64,000 bases of DNA, taken from positions 9,940,001 to 10,004,000 of the forward strand of contig AP031357.1 of NCBI GenBank assembly GCA_037833965.1. Direction: 5' to 3'. Of the stretch, positions 28,593-40,270 are shown in pieces (position 1 is the stretch's first letter; each line of letters begins with the position of its first letter). This DNA comes from Marchantia polymorpha subsp. ruderalis. Lineage: Eukaryota; Streptophyta; Marchantiopsida; Marchantiales; Marchantiaceae. The position numbers were made by a program, and so were the translations under genes. The notes beneath the pieces are model-generated. The model did no database searches and was not told the DNA's origin. It worked only from the letters and a program-made list of their open reading frames with translations.

Positions 28593-29841
28593 CATGTGGT
28601 ACCCCACTTTTGGCAATTTTGAAGAAATTAAAACATTTTTGAAAAAACTGTACCCTGGCAGCATTGTAAATAGCCTTCGGTACATCAAAACAGAGTGAAT
28701 CCGGAAGATCGCGGGGATTCTCGAGGGATCTTGTGGAATCTGGGATTTGGGGTGCCGCAGTAAGGACAGGCACCACCCTCCCTGCGAGCTCCGCAGTTAG
28801 GATCTCTACGGCGCAAGGCGCAAAACCCGCCTTCGGAGGTTGCGTCCGCGGCTGTAGGGAAGCCCCCGTAATTAGGTCAACCCTTGGGCGCCTTGACCAA
28901 GTTAGGGTCCCGTTGGAAAGAGCTCGACGCGCTGATTCTAACGAGCCCAAGAACGCTTGGAACGGACGAGGACTTAGGGAGTTATCGCTACTGGAAGAAA
29001 CGGAGGCGGTCGCCTACGGCGGAAGGAGTTCGCCACCGGCGCGAATTCCGCCTACGCGGAAGGGGGATTCAAGTTTTGTCCTATGCACGGACGAAGGCGT
29101 TCGCCTGTGCACAGGCGAAGTAGGGTTAGGGAAGGCGCGAAGTCCGCCTACGCACAGGCGTACGCCTGTGCACAGGCACTTCGGCGTCGGCGGAAAATCC
29201 GCCTTGGGCCCTAGAAATGCGCCTTGTGAGGTAGAAAGTGTACGGCGCCTTCCGCGCCAGCGCAGCGCCGCGTACGTCGGAAGAGCCGCCAGAGTAATCC
29301 AACAGGTACGGACCGTGCGGACGGCACGGGTGGATGCGCTCTTGGACGGACGGAGTTGCGGCGGCGGAAGCGCCGACGGAGAGACAAGGAACGGACAGAC
29401 TGGACGGAGACGGCTGACCACGGTCAACGCCTTCCGCGCCAGCGCAGCGCCGCGGACGGAATTCGCCTGCGCACAGGCGAACGCCTGTGCACAGGAGGAT
29501 GTTCAAGTTCCGCGCCGGCGGAGAATCCGCCGAGGCCCCTGCCTGCGCACAGGCAGGAGTTGAATTTTTGTCCGACATGCGGACACACGCGTCAAGGCAG
29601 AAGGAGATTGGCCGAGGGGCGGTACGAACAAGTGTACTACGCAAGGCGGAAAACTCGCCTTCGGCGCTACGCCCCCATGTCCACAGGGTGACACGCTCGC
29701 GGAGTTCAAATCCGCCAATTCGAGCGTGAGAGTTTAATCGACGACGGCGGAGCGTGAAGCCGCGCGTGAGAGCGAAGACCGTTCCAGCGTACAGCCGGCG
29801 CGGCCATCAAGTGAGACGTTCTTCACGACCAAGAGTCGACC

Positions 29842-32800
29842 ATGACCTTCGACCGGGCGGCGGAGAACGTCCCATTCTTGAATTCGCGATTCCAATCTCT
29901 TGTGCGCGCTGCGCGCATCCATCTGCTGGCTGCGGACCATTCTCGACGTCGTCACACAGGAGATTTCTTGTTGATTGAGGGAGAAGTGAGTGCGCGTGAT
30001 TTGGAATTGAGAGCGATTAGAGTTTGCCGAGAGAGAAAGAAACGCGGACAGTGCGGAAGTAGGATGAGCGGGCGGGCGAACCCCAGGAACGCAATGACGA
30101 GACCGAGCAGATTGCGGATGGTGCCACTTCGCCTGCCGCAGAACGGGCTGCGCGCTTTCGAAGAGCGCTTAATAGCAAGAAAGCTCGATTTCTTGCTATG
30201 GGGATGGAATTACATCTGTGCGAATATGGTGCGCGAGTGGCTAGAGCCACAGGGACCACCCTCGCGCGGATTGCGTCCGCATGTTGACCGGTGGACAGTC
30301 CAAGATTGGGCGCAGGCGTTGGGAAGATGTGCTGGCATGCCAGGGCATCTCCTTTTCGACAGTGAGAGCATCAAGGTGACCAAGCAAGAAGAGGCGCAAT
30401 TTGTGGAGCTGTTCAAGACCGGGAGGTCTACCAAGAATGGGTACAGGACCCGTGATTACAAAGATCGATTTCGCCGGACTCTGTCCGCGGCGCTGATGCA
30501 ATTACTGCAGCCGCACCGCGCCTGCTACATCACATTGTGGCAGGTCTCTTTTGTGGAGTGCGTCATCGAGGGAACTCCAATTCACTGGGCGAGCATCCTG
30601 CACGGGGTGATGCGACAGCACGCGTTTGAGGAGAAGGGGGGAACTCTAAACCATCTTTCTCCTTTCCTCATCAATTTTTACCGACAGCGGAATTGTTTGA
30701 CAGCGGCGGAGCTTGAACATTTTCCGCCATTGTCCATCGACCATCCCGGGAAGTACGTGCGGGAGAACGAGGTCGATACTGATGCAGAGGAGTCCCCGAC
30801 TTCTACCCCATCAAGACGGAGAGACGAAGGGAGACACACCCCGGCAGCGCGAGTGCCGCGGAAGCGGCGATGGAGGGAAGAGTCTGAAGAGGAGCAGCAT
30901 CAAGAACCCTCTGCTCCCATTCGACCGCGGCCGCTGTGCGAGCCATACAGCCGGCCGAAGCAGAAGGCACGCAGACTGGTGTTACCAGCTGACAGTGCAG
31001 ACACGGCGACAATTGCGACGGAGATAGGAAGTGCGTCGCCAGAAAGGCGAGAGGAAGCGCGGACGACCGCAGGAGCAACGGGCCACGCTGCAACCTCGTC
31101 GGGAGAGAGGCCGCCTACGGGCCAAGGGCCTGCGGAGTTACCACGTGCGATGCGGACAGATGTTCTGTTTGCGCACAGGCGAACCTCCGCGGACGGACGA
31201 GCCTCCGCGGACCGGCGAACACAAGTGGATGTGGATCTACGCTTACGCGTGGGAAGGAGCAGTCCGCCTGTGCACAGGCGCTCACCTGTGCACAGGTCGC
31301 CTGTGCACAGAACACCTCCGCACGTGCCGCCTGTGCACAGGCAAGAATCACCCCCGTTCCAACGCAGGAAGGGGAAGGAGCCGGCGGAAGAACCGCCTAC
31401 GAGACACCGGCCCTCGGGGCCAGACCCTCCGGCGCACCACGCGCCGCAATTTGCGCCTTCGGCGCCAGGGCCTTCGAGCCGAGGAGATACGAGCAGAGAA
31501 CGTGCGGAGGCCGCACCATCGGCGGGAAGTCCGCCGATAGATGCGCCTTCGGCGGTAGGGCCTATAGGCCAAGGAACATCGGGCGTGCGGCCCCCGGCCA
31601 TGTCGCCTTCGGCGATAGATGTCCGCGGCGCTACGCCTGCGACGGACAAGGCGCCGGCAAATGCGCCTGCGCACGGGCCGGGCACAGCCCCCACGGACCG
31701 ATCGAGGGAGCAGCAGACGGAGGAGCGGAGTGACTATCCGCGGGATGAAATCTCGATACGCGATGCGCAATCCAACCCCGCGCAGCCACCCTCCGCTCAA
31801 TCGCCTTCGGCGACGGACGACGGCGACAGAGAGAATGCGGTAGGCAATCAACCAGCGAGCGACGGGGATGCCGCTCGGATACATTCGCCTTCCGCCTTAG
31901 ACATTTTGGCGACGAGCAGCGAGGCTGCAGCCGTGCCTTCGCAGGCAGCACACGTCGAGGACGTGCAGCCCCACTCGGGGCAGTCGCCGACGCAATCAAT
32001 GGCGACTGAAATTCTCCACTCGGATGATGACGACGGAGGCTCCACGGAAGAAATGTCAGGAGCAGAAGACACCGAGGAGGAGGAGGAGGAAATTGTTGGA
32101 GCGCCGGCGGCGGCGCTCTCTGAGCAGGTGATTCCGTTGCTGCGGTACTTGGATCGCAAGGTCGATAAATACGCCGACCCACTCCAGCCGGGATCTTACA
32201 TCGAGTTAGTGCGCAGGCGGACTCGCACTAAAGTCCACACCAGCAAGCTATTAGCTAGAGTGGACCAGGAGTTGAGGGACTTGAGGGAGAAGCATGAGTG
32301 CGTGTGGGGACAGTACAAGCTTAATCAGAAATTCTACAAGCACTCCGAGAAGATGAAGGATGAGAAACTGGGCGAGCTCACCAAGGAGCAGGTGAAGGTC
32401 AAGGAAGCACTCGATTCTGAGCAGGCCCAGAATCGGATTTTGTCAGAGGAACTCGTGCGACAGACGCGGTTGTTGGAACAATGTCAGCTCGCACGGCAGG
32501 CGGATGAAGAATTAATCCGCAGTTTGCAGTCAGAGTGTGGCGAATTGAGAGCGCAACGTGCTGAAGCCGAATCGCAATTAGTGATGATTGAAGAGGATCG
32601 CAGGAAGGAGGCGGATCGCACGAAGGTGGAGACGGCGAGGCGAGTCGCCCACTGTCTCAAGGGCTACGCCCACTGGGAAGTGAAGGCGCAGGAAAAACTC
32701 ACACTGCGTGAGTTTGAATTGCGCGCAGCCGGGTTGTTGTCAGGCGACAGTAGGAGTCGGCGGAAGGTAGCGAAGAAGCTCGAGGCCTTTCTGTCGAAGG

Positions 32801-32979
32801 CACAGGATACCATGTCCGCCCTCGAGGGGGAGGTGTCCGCGGCGTTGCAGCGGTTGGGGCTGCGCAGTCGAGCGGAAGAGTGGCAGGGTAGGGAGTTAGT
32901 GCGCGGCAGTCGGCCGCGCAGGAGACGTAGTACAGGTTCCGCGGAGTGTAGTGTAGCGTGGTTCCGTGCAGGCGTGTAG
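29842..32979 (+). CDS. U3-encoded protein of element A, copy 2
   Basis: 1045 codons, whole; the conserved internal methionine is at 30094. It differs from copy 1 (3121-6258) by only a handful of residues, all but one in the linker. As the U3 copy between PPT (28582) and TATA box (33016), it would be the 3'-terminal gene of the A1 genomic RNA. Domains as described for copy 1: WGWN-containing N-terminal domain, PVHR/PSA-repeat linker, acidic tract, coiled coil, basic RRRRSTGSAEC tail. Function is unknown. Confidence 0.75.
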   Translation: MTFDRAAENVPFLNSRFQSLVRAARIHLLAADHSRRRHTGDFLLIEGEVSARDLELRAIRVCRERKKRGQCGSRMSGRANPRNAMTRPSRLRMVPLRLPQNGLRAFEERLIARKLDFLLWGWNYICANMVREWLEPQGPPSRGLRPHVDRWTVQDWAQALGRCAGMPGHLLFDSESIKVTKQEEAQFVELFKTGRSTKNGYRTRDYKDRFRRTLSAALMQLLQPHRACYITLWQVSFVECVIEGTPIHWASILHGVMRQHAFEEKGGTLNHLSPFLINFYRQRNCLTAAELEHFPPLSIDHPGKYVRENEVDTDAEESPTSTPSRRRDEGRHTPAARVPRKRRWREESEEEQHQEPSAPIRPRPLCEPYSRPKQKARRLVLPADSADTATIATEIGSASPERREEARTTAGATGHAATSSGERPPTGQGPAELPRAMRTDVLFAHRRTSADGRASADRRTQVDVDLRLRVGRSSPPVHRRSPVHRSPVHRTPPHVPPVHRQESPPFQRRKGKEPAEEPPTRHRPSGPDPPAHHAPQFAPSAPGPSSRGDTSRERAEAAPSAGSPPIDAPSAVGPIGQGTSGVRPPAMSPSAIDVRGATPATDKAPANAPAHGPGTAPTDRSREQQTEERSDYPRDEISIRDAQSNPAQPPSAQSPSATDDGDRENAVGNQPASDGDAARIHSPSALDILATSSEAAAVPSQAAHVEDVQPHSGQSPTQSMATEILHSDDDDGGSTEEMSGAEDTEEEEEEIVGAPAAALSEQVIPLLRYLDRKVDKYADPLQPGSYIELVRRRTRTKVHTSKLLARVDQELRDLREKHECVWGQYKLNQKFYKHSEKMKDEKLGELTKEQVKVKEALDSEQAQNRILSEELVRQTRLLEQCQLARQADEELIRSLQSECGELRAQRAEAESQLVMIEEDRRKEADRTKVETARRVAHCLKGYAHWEVKAQEKLTLREFELRAAGLLSGDSRSRRKVAKKLEAFLSKAQDTMSALEGEVSAALQRLGLRSRAEEWQGRELVRGSRPRRRRSTGSAECSVAWFRAGV

Positions 32980-33015
32980 CGTAGTACAGTGTAGTGCTAG
33001 GTAGGACTTAGAAGG

Positions 33016-33023
33016 TATAAAAT
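33016..33023 (+). promoter_or_regulatory. TATA box of LTR 2
   Basis: TATAAAAT lies 36 bases after the U3 frame. It would drive the genomic RNA of unit A2. Confidence 0.7.
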
Positions 33024-33992
33024 AGTTCCAGGCGTTTTGCCTAGGGTTCTTTCCCATCAGAAGTACAGATCAGGAACCCATTTCCTTTGCGTGTTTGTGT
33101 CCTTGAGTTCTGTCACCACGCACGAGGAGTTACAACTTAGCGTTCCGCATTTTGTAGCTGAAGGCCTTCGGCCGAATGTTCAGAGCTAGTACATTGGTTA
33201 GAGACTTGAGTAGTTCGGAACTGCACCTGCGGGTGACTGCCGATGCTCAGAGCCAGTGACTAGTTAGATACTTGAACAGTTTCGCCCCTACACCTTCGAG
33301 TGTTTCTTTCTGATTGTACTCCTTTGGGATTTTTCCCCTGAATGCCAAAGTGAAGTTTTGCTACTTCGTGTAAGCCTTGGTTGTAAATTCAGGTTACGCT
33401 GCAGCAGGTGCCTTGAGGGTAACCCCTGTAGTATTTCTGGGAATGACAAGTGCCTGAGAATTCAAACTCTTCAATAGACTGTTGTTGTGTTACTGGAATG
33501 TTTCTCAGTGAGTCCTTCAGTGCGGACCTGTGTTCTCTGCGCGTTTTGTGAGTTGAGAGTGTTGTTCACCGCGTATGAGTGACTTCGATCCGAAGTAGGC
33601 AGTCCAAACCGGGTTTCCTACACTAGCAGCAAGCTAGTGGAAGTGTTGTAAAAGCCGGAGTTGGAAGTCACTACCCGCAGCTTCGCCGAGTGTGCTCGCG
33701 AGAGACTTTCCCCCCCTGAAATCTTGAGTAGAGGTCCTAACGGATCTCTGGGTTGTGTTTCTGTAGTTTCAGGTGTGTGTGTGTGTGTGTGTGTTACGCT
33801 GCATTGTGCGACCTCCGAGTGCGCTCCGAGTGGACACTTGCAGTATTTCTGGGAGTGACAGTTGCCTGAGAATTCAAACTCCTCAATAGTCTGTTAAACG
33901 TGACACTTTGTACCCTGTGTGTTCCTCTGTCCCTGTGGGTTCGACCTTTCTACCACTATACTGCAGTTTTAGCCTTTAGTGGGTTATTACAT

Positions 33993-34031
33993 AAGAAGCC
34001 GACGACTTCTTTTTGGCGCCGCTGCCGGGGA
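33993..34031 (+). other. Pre-PBS hairpin and primer binding site of unit A2
   Basis: Same as at 7272-7310: AAGAAG / CTTCTT hairpin, then TGGCGCCGCTGCCGGGGA at 34014-34031. Confidence 0.85.
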
Positions 34032-34066
34032 CAGTTGCGTCAACACCGGGGTTTTTACGAGCAGCC

Positions 34067-34108
34067 ATGCTCGGTGAATGTCGACTGGGGCTGGCGGGAG
34101 CAACCTAA
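34067..34108 (+). CDS. 13-codon upstream frame overlapping gag start (A2)
   Basis: Identical to the frame at 7346; it encodes MLGECRLGLAGAT and overlaps the gag ATG at 34078. Confidence 0.38.
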   Translation: MLGECRLGLAGAT

Positions 34109-36909
34109 GTGCTAGAGCTGTCCGCAAGTTCCGACGAGATTCGGAGAAGGCCGTGGAAGAGACACGGCGTCAAAACAAGAAAACACCAAAAAGAGTACCT
34201 AAGCCTAGTTCGGCCGACATCCTTGGGGAACCTACCCCCGACGACTCGGAACCAAACTTGGTGCTTACAGTTCTACTAGATATTCCTTGCACGGACCCGC
34301 CTAGTGAAGTAGAACCGACCGCCCGAGAACCGTCGACAGACACACCGATGGCGGACGGACAAGCCAATGTGCGGCTACCTCAGCCGATTACTAAACATTC
34401 CTACCCGAAGTACAAAGGGAGTGGGGATGACGACGATGCAGATTCATACATCAAGTTGTTCGAGTCGGTGTCTATTGCCAATCGCGAGATCGCAGACGAC
34501 GACCGACTAAGGATCTTTCCAAGCCTTCTGCGGAAGAAAGCGAGGAGTTGGTACAATCACGAGAGCATCGATCCGACTGGGTTGACAACATGGGCCCAGC
34601 TGAAGGAGAAGTTCCTTCGCCGCTTCCGCGAGCTCGGCTACGACAGCCGGGTTTTGACAAAGTTACGTAATTTGCAGCGAGAGAAGAAGGAGAGTCTGCG
34701 TGACTACACTGAGAGATTTCTGGACCTCCTTGACAGAATACCGAAAACAGGACCAGGGTCCCCTTTCTCGGTACAACAAGCTGTGGATTGGTACGTGACC
34801 GGTTTAACTCGGGAGATGGAGACGTTTTGCCGACGCAGCAAGTGCGACACTATTGAGGATGTGATTGCATCGGCAGAAGCCTTCGAAACTTCCACTCTCA
34901 ACCGAAGAGGGAGAGAGAGACGGGAGTCGAAGGAGCGCAAACCGAAGGGAGGGCGAAGACGGCGTAGAGGTACAACTCCGTCATCGGAGGAATCGTCTTC
35001 GGACGAGAACCGTTCCTCATCCGAAGAAGAGGAAACCTCATCGTCGGAGGAGGAGAAGAAGAGGAAGAAGCATGGGTCAGCGAAGAAAAAGGGCACCCGA
35101 CGAGTGACTACGGACAGAGCGCCGGGAGATATAGCTTCGAAGATGGAGACCCTTGTGAAGGACTTCGCCGATCTCAAGGTTCAAGTGGTAGGCGGACATG
35201 ATCGCCGAAAATCACCCGGGAGAGTGCGAGCGAACTTATGGTGTACTACGTGCGGGGCGGTGGGACATGCAAACACCGAGTGCCTTACCACCCGGACGTC
35301 ATATCCAGTCAACGCAGTAGAGTGGGCGCAACCGTACTATGGAGAGCACCCTCAGTACTATGGAGAGGCTAGCGAAGAGACAGCCTACGCCGTCCAGTCG
35401 GTTCCTACCCCTCCTGCAGTTTCAGCAATGCAAGTCCCACGATATATTCCGGTGGATCGGGCCACTACGGTACCTGTGAGGCAGAGAGCACCTCCAGGGA
35501 CGTTTGACCCACCGCCACCGCGAGCTTGTTATAATTGCGGGGAAGTTGGGCACTTCTCACCGCAGTGTCCCCATCCAAAAAGGCGAAACGATTATGCTCC
35601 GACATGTAGTAATTGCAAGAAGGTCGGGCACACTGCGCCAGAGTGTGATCAGCCACCAGTCCCTCGGCCAGCGGTACGATTTGTGAACACTCCTGCCAAG
35701 GAGGACGTGCAAGTTAACCAGGTCGAAGTGGGTTCAGACAGGGATGGCGAAGACGAAGAATGGCCGGCTGAAGAGGTTATGTGCGCACGGGTCGAAACTC
35801 GTAGCTCCAAGAAATCCAAGGAGCAAGAGCGTGACACTCGCAAGCACGAACGGAGAACCGTCGACCGGACGGGAAAAGGAAAGGAGAAGACATCCAGCAA
35901 GTCCGACTTGCGACCTGCTCGGAAGTCTTCGGCTACGCGAGAAACACCGGCAGTGCGCCCCCAGACGGCAGTCGAGGACGAGCCAGTGCGCCTACTGAAA
36001 CGGGACTATGCTCCGGATATCCGCAACGAGGTAACCAACCTGTTGAAGGAAGCGATCCGCACGCAAAAGGACCCACCGCGGCCAGACTTGACATCCTCCC
36101 TTGGGGCGAAGTTGGCAGCCACCGTGGAACCTCGCAGAGCGTCGCCGACCCCGGCGACCCAACGCGCCCACTATGACTTGGTTGAAGATCTCGGGAGTCG
36201 AAAAGTGAACATCACGTTCAAGCAGCTCTTGGAGGACAATAAGACGTATCGGAGAATGTTGATGCTTTCGCTACGGCATCCGCGGAAGCCGCGCGCATCC
36301 ACATCCTCTCAAGTATATCAAGTGGAGAGCGAAGACCAAGGGCCACCCGAGATCGATGTGGAAATAGCAGGGTGTTGTGTACGCAGAGTGCCAATCGACT
36401 CTGGATCAGGAGTCAACATAATGACGGAGGATACAGCGAGAGCCTTGGGGTTCAGTCAATACGAACCCTCGAAGCGTGTGTTGAGATTAGCGGATCAGAC
36501 GCGGAGAATGCCTGCAGGTATGCTGCGCAATGTCAAGACAACCATCGGGGGTGCGGACTTTCGGTTGACGTATATCATCCTTCAACCGATGATGAAGCAG
36601 GGCTATGACGTTCTGCTCGGGCGACCATGGCTATATGGTGCACAAGTCAGATGTGATTGGCGAAGACATCGCCTTAAGTTTCCTCATCCTTCGGAACCGA
36701 CCAAAACCATTACGGTGCCCTGGAATAGGGTCAGGCACGAAGGAGAGACCCCATCGACAAGTGCAGGTTACACATCGGGCGAGGACAGTGAGTCGACCGC
36801 GCGATCGGATTCCAGTGGTACCGAATCCGATTACTTCGTGGGATTCGTTGCCTGCTGTTCGGTGGGAGAAGAAGAAGAGCCGGAAGCTATTCAGCCGGAA
36901 GACGAATAG
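34078..36909 (+). CDS. Gag-protease polyprotein of unit A2
   Basis: 943 codons, whole, with one residue difference from the A1 copy that I could find. It contains the Gag domain, three CCHC knuckles and the protease with DSGSG and YDVLLGRPW in the same places. Near identity over 2.8 kb supports a recent tandem duplication of the unit. It ends at UAG CAA UUA (36907-36915), the same leaky-type context. Confidence 0.92.
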   Translation: MSTGAGGSNLSARAVRKFRRDSEKAVEETRRQNKKTPKRVPKPSSADILGEPTPDDSEPNLVLTVLLDIPCTDPPSEVEPTAREPSTDTPMADGQANVRLPQPITKHSYPKYKGSGDDDDADSYIKLFESVSIANREIADDDRLRIFPSLLRKKARSWYNHESIDPTGLTTWAQLKEKFLRRFRELGYDSRVLTKLRNLQREKKESLRDYTERFLDLLDRIPKTGPGSPFSVQQAVDWYVTGLTREMETFCRRSKCDTIEDVIASAEAFETSTLNRRGRERRESKERKPKGGRRRRRGTTPSSEESSSDENRSSSEEEETSSSEEEKKRKKHGSAKKKGTRRVTTDRAPGDIASKMETLVKDFADLKVQVVGGHDRRKSPGRVRANLWCTTCGAVGHANTECLTTRTSYPVNAVEWAQPYYGEHPQYYGEASEETAYAVQSVPTPPAVSAMQVPRYIPVDRATTVPVRQRAPPGTFDPPPPRACYNCGEVGHFSPQCPHPKRRNDYAPTCSNCKKVGHTAPECDQPPVPRPAVRFVNTPAKEDVQVNQVEVGSDRDGEDEEWPAEEVMCARVETRSSKKSKEQERDTRKHERRTVDRTGKGKEKTSSKSDLRPARKSSATRETPAVRPQTAVEDEPVRLLKRDYAPDIRNEVTNLLKEAIRTQKDPPRPDLTSSLGAKLAATVEPRRASPTPATQRAHYDLVEDLGSRKVNITFKQLLEDNKTYRRMLMLSLRHPRKPRASTSSQVYQVESEDQGPPEIDVEIAGCCVRRVPIDSGSGVNIMTEDTARALGFSQYEPSKRVLRLADQTRRMPAGMLRNVKTTIGGADFRLTYIILQPMMKQGYDVLLGRPWLYGAQVRCDWRRHRLKFPHPSEPTKTITVPWNRVRHEGETPSTSAGYTSGEDSESTARSDSSGTESDYFVGFVACCSVGEEEEPEAIQPEDE

Positions 36910-36915
36910 CAATTA
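36907..36915 (+). promoter_or_regulatory. Read-through type stop between gag-pro and pol (A2)
   Basis: UAG CAA UUA, identical to that of A1, with pol continuing in the same frame. Confidence 0.7.
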
Positions 36916-39900
36916 ACTGTGGGACTGGGAAGGAGTGAGACGAGTCACACTGAGGGCATTGTCGACCCTAGTGACTGTCACGAAGTACAACTCAGTCCCG
37001 GCAAGTGCTTGAAGGTATCAAGCACAGTGAGAGGAGACGAGCTAAGGAAAGTACAGGCATTCCTTAGCCACTATGTCGACGTCTTCGCCTGGAAGATCGA
37101 GGACATGAAGGGGATACCTGCACGGTATGGGGAACACCGTATCGATTTACTGGACGACTCAGTACCCATACGACAGCGCCAGTATCGCCTCAACCCAAAA
37201 TACTCCTTGCTAGTTAAAGAGGAGATAGATAAGTACTTGAGCGCTGGTATTATTTACCCTGTGCTCAGCAGCGAGTGGGTGTCGCCGATTGTTATCGTAC
37301 CCAAGAAGTTGACGGGTAAGATACGAGTGTGTCAGGATTTCCGGAAGTTGAATGCAGCAACACGCAAGGATCATCACCCGTTACCATTCACGGATGCCAT
37401 TCTAGACCATGTCGCAGGACATGAATGTTATAGCTTCCTGGATGGGTTCTCAGGTTACAATCAGGTGTCTATCCGTGAACAGGACAAGGATAAAACTACG
37501 TTCACAACCGACTGGGGAACTTACGCATACCACAAGATGCCCTTCGGTCTGTGCAACGCGCCTGCCACCTTTCAACGGATGATGACCAATATCTTTCAGG
37601 AACAACTGAGGAAGTCCCTGGAGATATTCATAGATGACTTCTGTGTCTTTGGGAAGCGGTCTGAACACCTAAGTCACTTGAAGCAGACCTTCGATAAATG
37701 TAGAGAGAGCAGTTTATCACTGCATCCCGAGAAGTGCTTTTTCTTTATGACTAGTGGGATCTTGTTGGGTCATCGGGTCTCGGCAGACGGCATTGCGGTG
37801 GACATCGAGAAGGTCAAGGTTATACTCGAGCTTGAGCCACCCACGAATCTAAGGGAGCTGCGAGCATTCCTGGGTCATGTGGGCTACTACCGAAGATTTA
37901 TACACATGTATGCAATACTGGCGGTGGACCTGACCAAGTTGTTGAAGAAGGACGAGCCTTATGCTTGGGGTGCGAACCAGCAGTCAGCATTTGAGGCTCT
38001 AAAAGCAAAACTCACGACTGCTCCCGTACTAAGGAGTCCAGACTGGAATCGACCATTCCATGTTTACGTTGACACCTCGGCATTCGCCATCGGTGTAGTA
38101 CTGAGTCAAAAGGATGACAACAAAAAGGACTACCTGATCTACTTCGCGAGCCGACAGCTGTCTCTAGCAGAGCGGAAGTACACCACGACGGAGAGAGAAG
38201 CGTTGGGGATGGTGTACTCCTGTAAAAAGTTCCGTCACTACCTAATCTGCTACGAGTTTGTGTTCCATGTGGACCACTACGCATTGCAACACCTAGTCAA
38301 GAAAGCCGACCTATCCGGTCGAATCGCCAGGTGGGTGTTGTTACTACAAGAGTTCACCTACACAGTCCAGACCAGAAAAGGGGTGCACCACGAAAATGCG
38401 GATTACTTGTCCCGATTATGGACCCAGCCGACAGAGGAAGAATTGGTGGACGATTTTCCAGATGAAGAGTTATTTCAGTTGTCTGCAGGACATGAGTCCC
38501 GCTATGCCGACCTGTATCGATATCTCCTAACCCTCCAGTGCCCCGAAGGCATGGATTTGGAACAGCGAACTGTCTTTATTCATAAGGCAGGCCCGTACCA
38601 ACTCCAGCAGGGGGTTTTGTTTAAGAAGATGGCAGATGAGCGCTTATGCAGGTGCCTGGAGGAAACAGAGGTACCAAGAATAGTGAGTGCGATGCATACT
38701 GAGGAGGCGGGTGGACACTATGCCACCAGGAACACGGTCACAAAGATCCTAAATGCGGGGTATTGGTGGCCGACCATGTTTAAGGATGTTCTCGATTACA
38801 TCCGCAAGTGCGACAGTTGCCAGAGGACGGGGAGACCGACGCCTACAACACGCTGGCCCCTGACTCCCATCATGCCTCTAGCACCTTTCGAAAAGTGGGG
38901 TATTGACTTTGTAGGGCCGATACAACCAGTGACTAGAAGTACACGAAGGCGCTACATTCTGGTAGCAACGGACTACGCCACCAAAATGGTAGAGGCCAGA
39001 GCCACCAGAAGGGATGATGCTGCCACAGTGGCAGCATTCTTGTTTGAGTCGATCATCACGCGCTACGGATGTCCCTTAGAGCTGGTCAGCGACCGGGGCA
39101 CGCATTTTCTGAATCAGATCATCGAAGATCTGACACGGTATTTCCACATCAAGCACCGGAAGACTACTCCATACAATCCCAAGGCAAATGGACTAACGGA
39201 GAAGTCCAATGGTCTGCTGTGTAAAATACTACTCAAGGTCACGGTAAATCACGCTCACGACTGGGATACGAAGCTAGCAGCCGCTCTATGGGCGTACCGC
39301 ACAGCTGAGAAGATCACGACCAAACAGACACCATACTTTCTGGTGTATGGGCAACACCCGATCCTCCCGATCGAATTTGAAGTACCCACCCAACGAACGT
39401 TGGATTTGCAGAGGATGGGCGCAGAGGAGAGTCAGCTCTACAGGTTACAGGAACGGACTACGCCACCAAAATGGTAGAGGCCAGAGCCACCAGAAGGGAT
39501 GATGCTGCCACAGTGGCAGCATTCTTGTTTGAGTCGATCATCACGCGCTACGGATGTCCTTTAGAGCTGGTCAGCGACCGGGGCACGCATTTTCTGAATC
39601 AGATCATCGAAGATCTGACACGGTATTTCCACATCAAGCACCGGAAGACTACTCCATACAATCCCAAGGCAAATGGACTAACGGAGAAGTCCAATGGTCT
39701 GCTGTGTAAAATACTACTCAAGGTCACGGTGAATCACGCTCACGACTGGGATACGAAGCTAGCAGCCGCTCTATGGGCGTACCGCACAGCTGAGAAGATC
39801 ACGACCAAACAGACACCATACTTTCTGGTGTATGGGCAACACCCGATCCTCCCGATCGAATTTGAAGTACCCACCCAACGAACGTTGGATTTGCAGAGGA

Positions 39901-40235
39901 TGGGCGCAGAGGAGAGTCAGCTCTACAGGTTACAGGAAGTCACGCTGCTGGATGAGAGGAGAAGAGACGCCGAAGATCGCACCAGGAAAATCCAGCTCCG
40001 CCGAAAGGAGAGATACGATAAAAAGATCAAACCGGTACTCCTGCAGGCGGGTGATTTGGCATTGCTCTACGACAGCAGGCATGCCAGATTCCCAGGCAAA
40101 CTGCACCTAAGGTGGATGGGACCTTACAGGGTTGTCGAAGTCTTCCCGAATGAATCCATCCAACTTGCGGACCTGGCCGGCGATTTGTTAGGCACCCGAG
40201 TGAACGGGTGGCGGTTGAAGAAATACCACATGTGA
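36910..40235 (+). pseudogene. Pol region of unit A2 (broken, about one break)
   Basis: It contains reverse transcriptase (FLDGFSGYNQ, MPFGLCNAPATFQR, FIDDF), RNase H (VDTSAFAIGVVLSQ, TEREALGMV) and integrase (GGHYATRN, KCDSCQRTG, WGIDFVGPI, VSDRGTHF, NPKANGLTEK), ending NGWRLKKYHM. Unlike the A1 copy it is not interrupted by element B. The gene looks broken about once. Sequence outside that is almost identical to A1. Confidence 0.88.
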
Positions 40236-40259
40236 GTGTTCACGTGGGCGCTCACAATT

Positions 40260-40270
40260 GAGGAGGGGGG
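40260..40270 (+). other. Polypurine tract of unit A2
   Basis: GAGGAGGGGGG plus CA lies directly before LTR 3. Confidence 0.88.

Larger units (their letters stand above)
28595..33991 (+). repeat. LTR 2 of element A (shared by both units)
   Basis: 5397 bp, the 3' LTR of unit A1 and the 5' LTR of unit A2. By eye it differs from LTR 1 at roughly a dozen positions and from LTR 3 at about half as many. Its TATA box is at 33016-33023. The non-coding U3 occupies 28595 to about 29841. Confidence 0.95.

Noticed and set aside
28558-28594. A place for an env-like gene between pol and the 3' LTR, as in Athila
   Set aside because: Only about 37 bases separate the pol stop from the LTR in A, and likewise in B. 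The third gene lies in the LTR instead.
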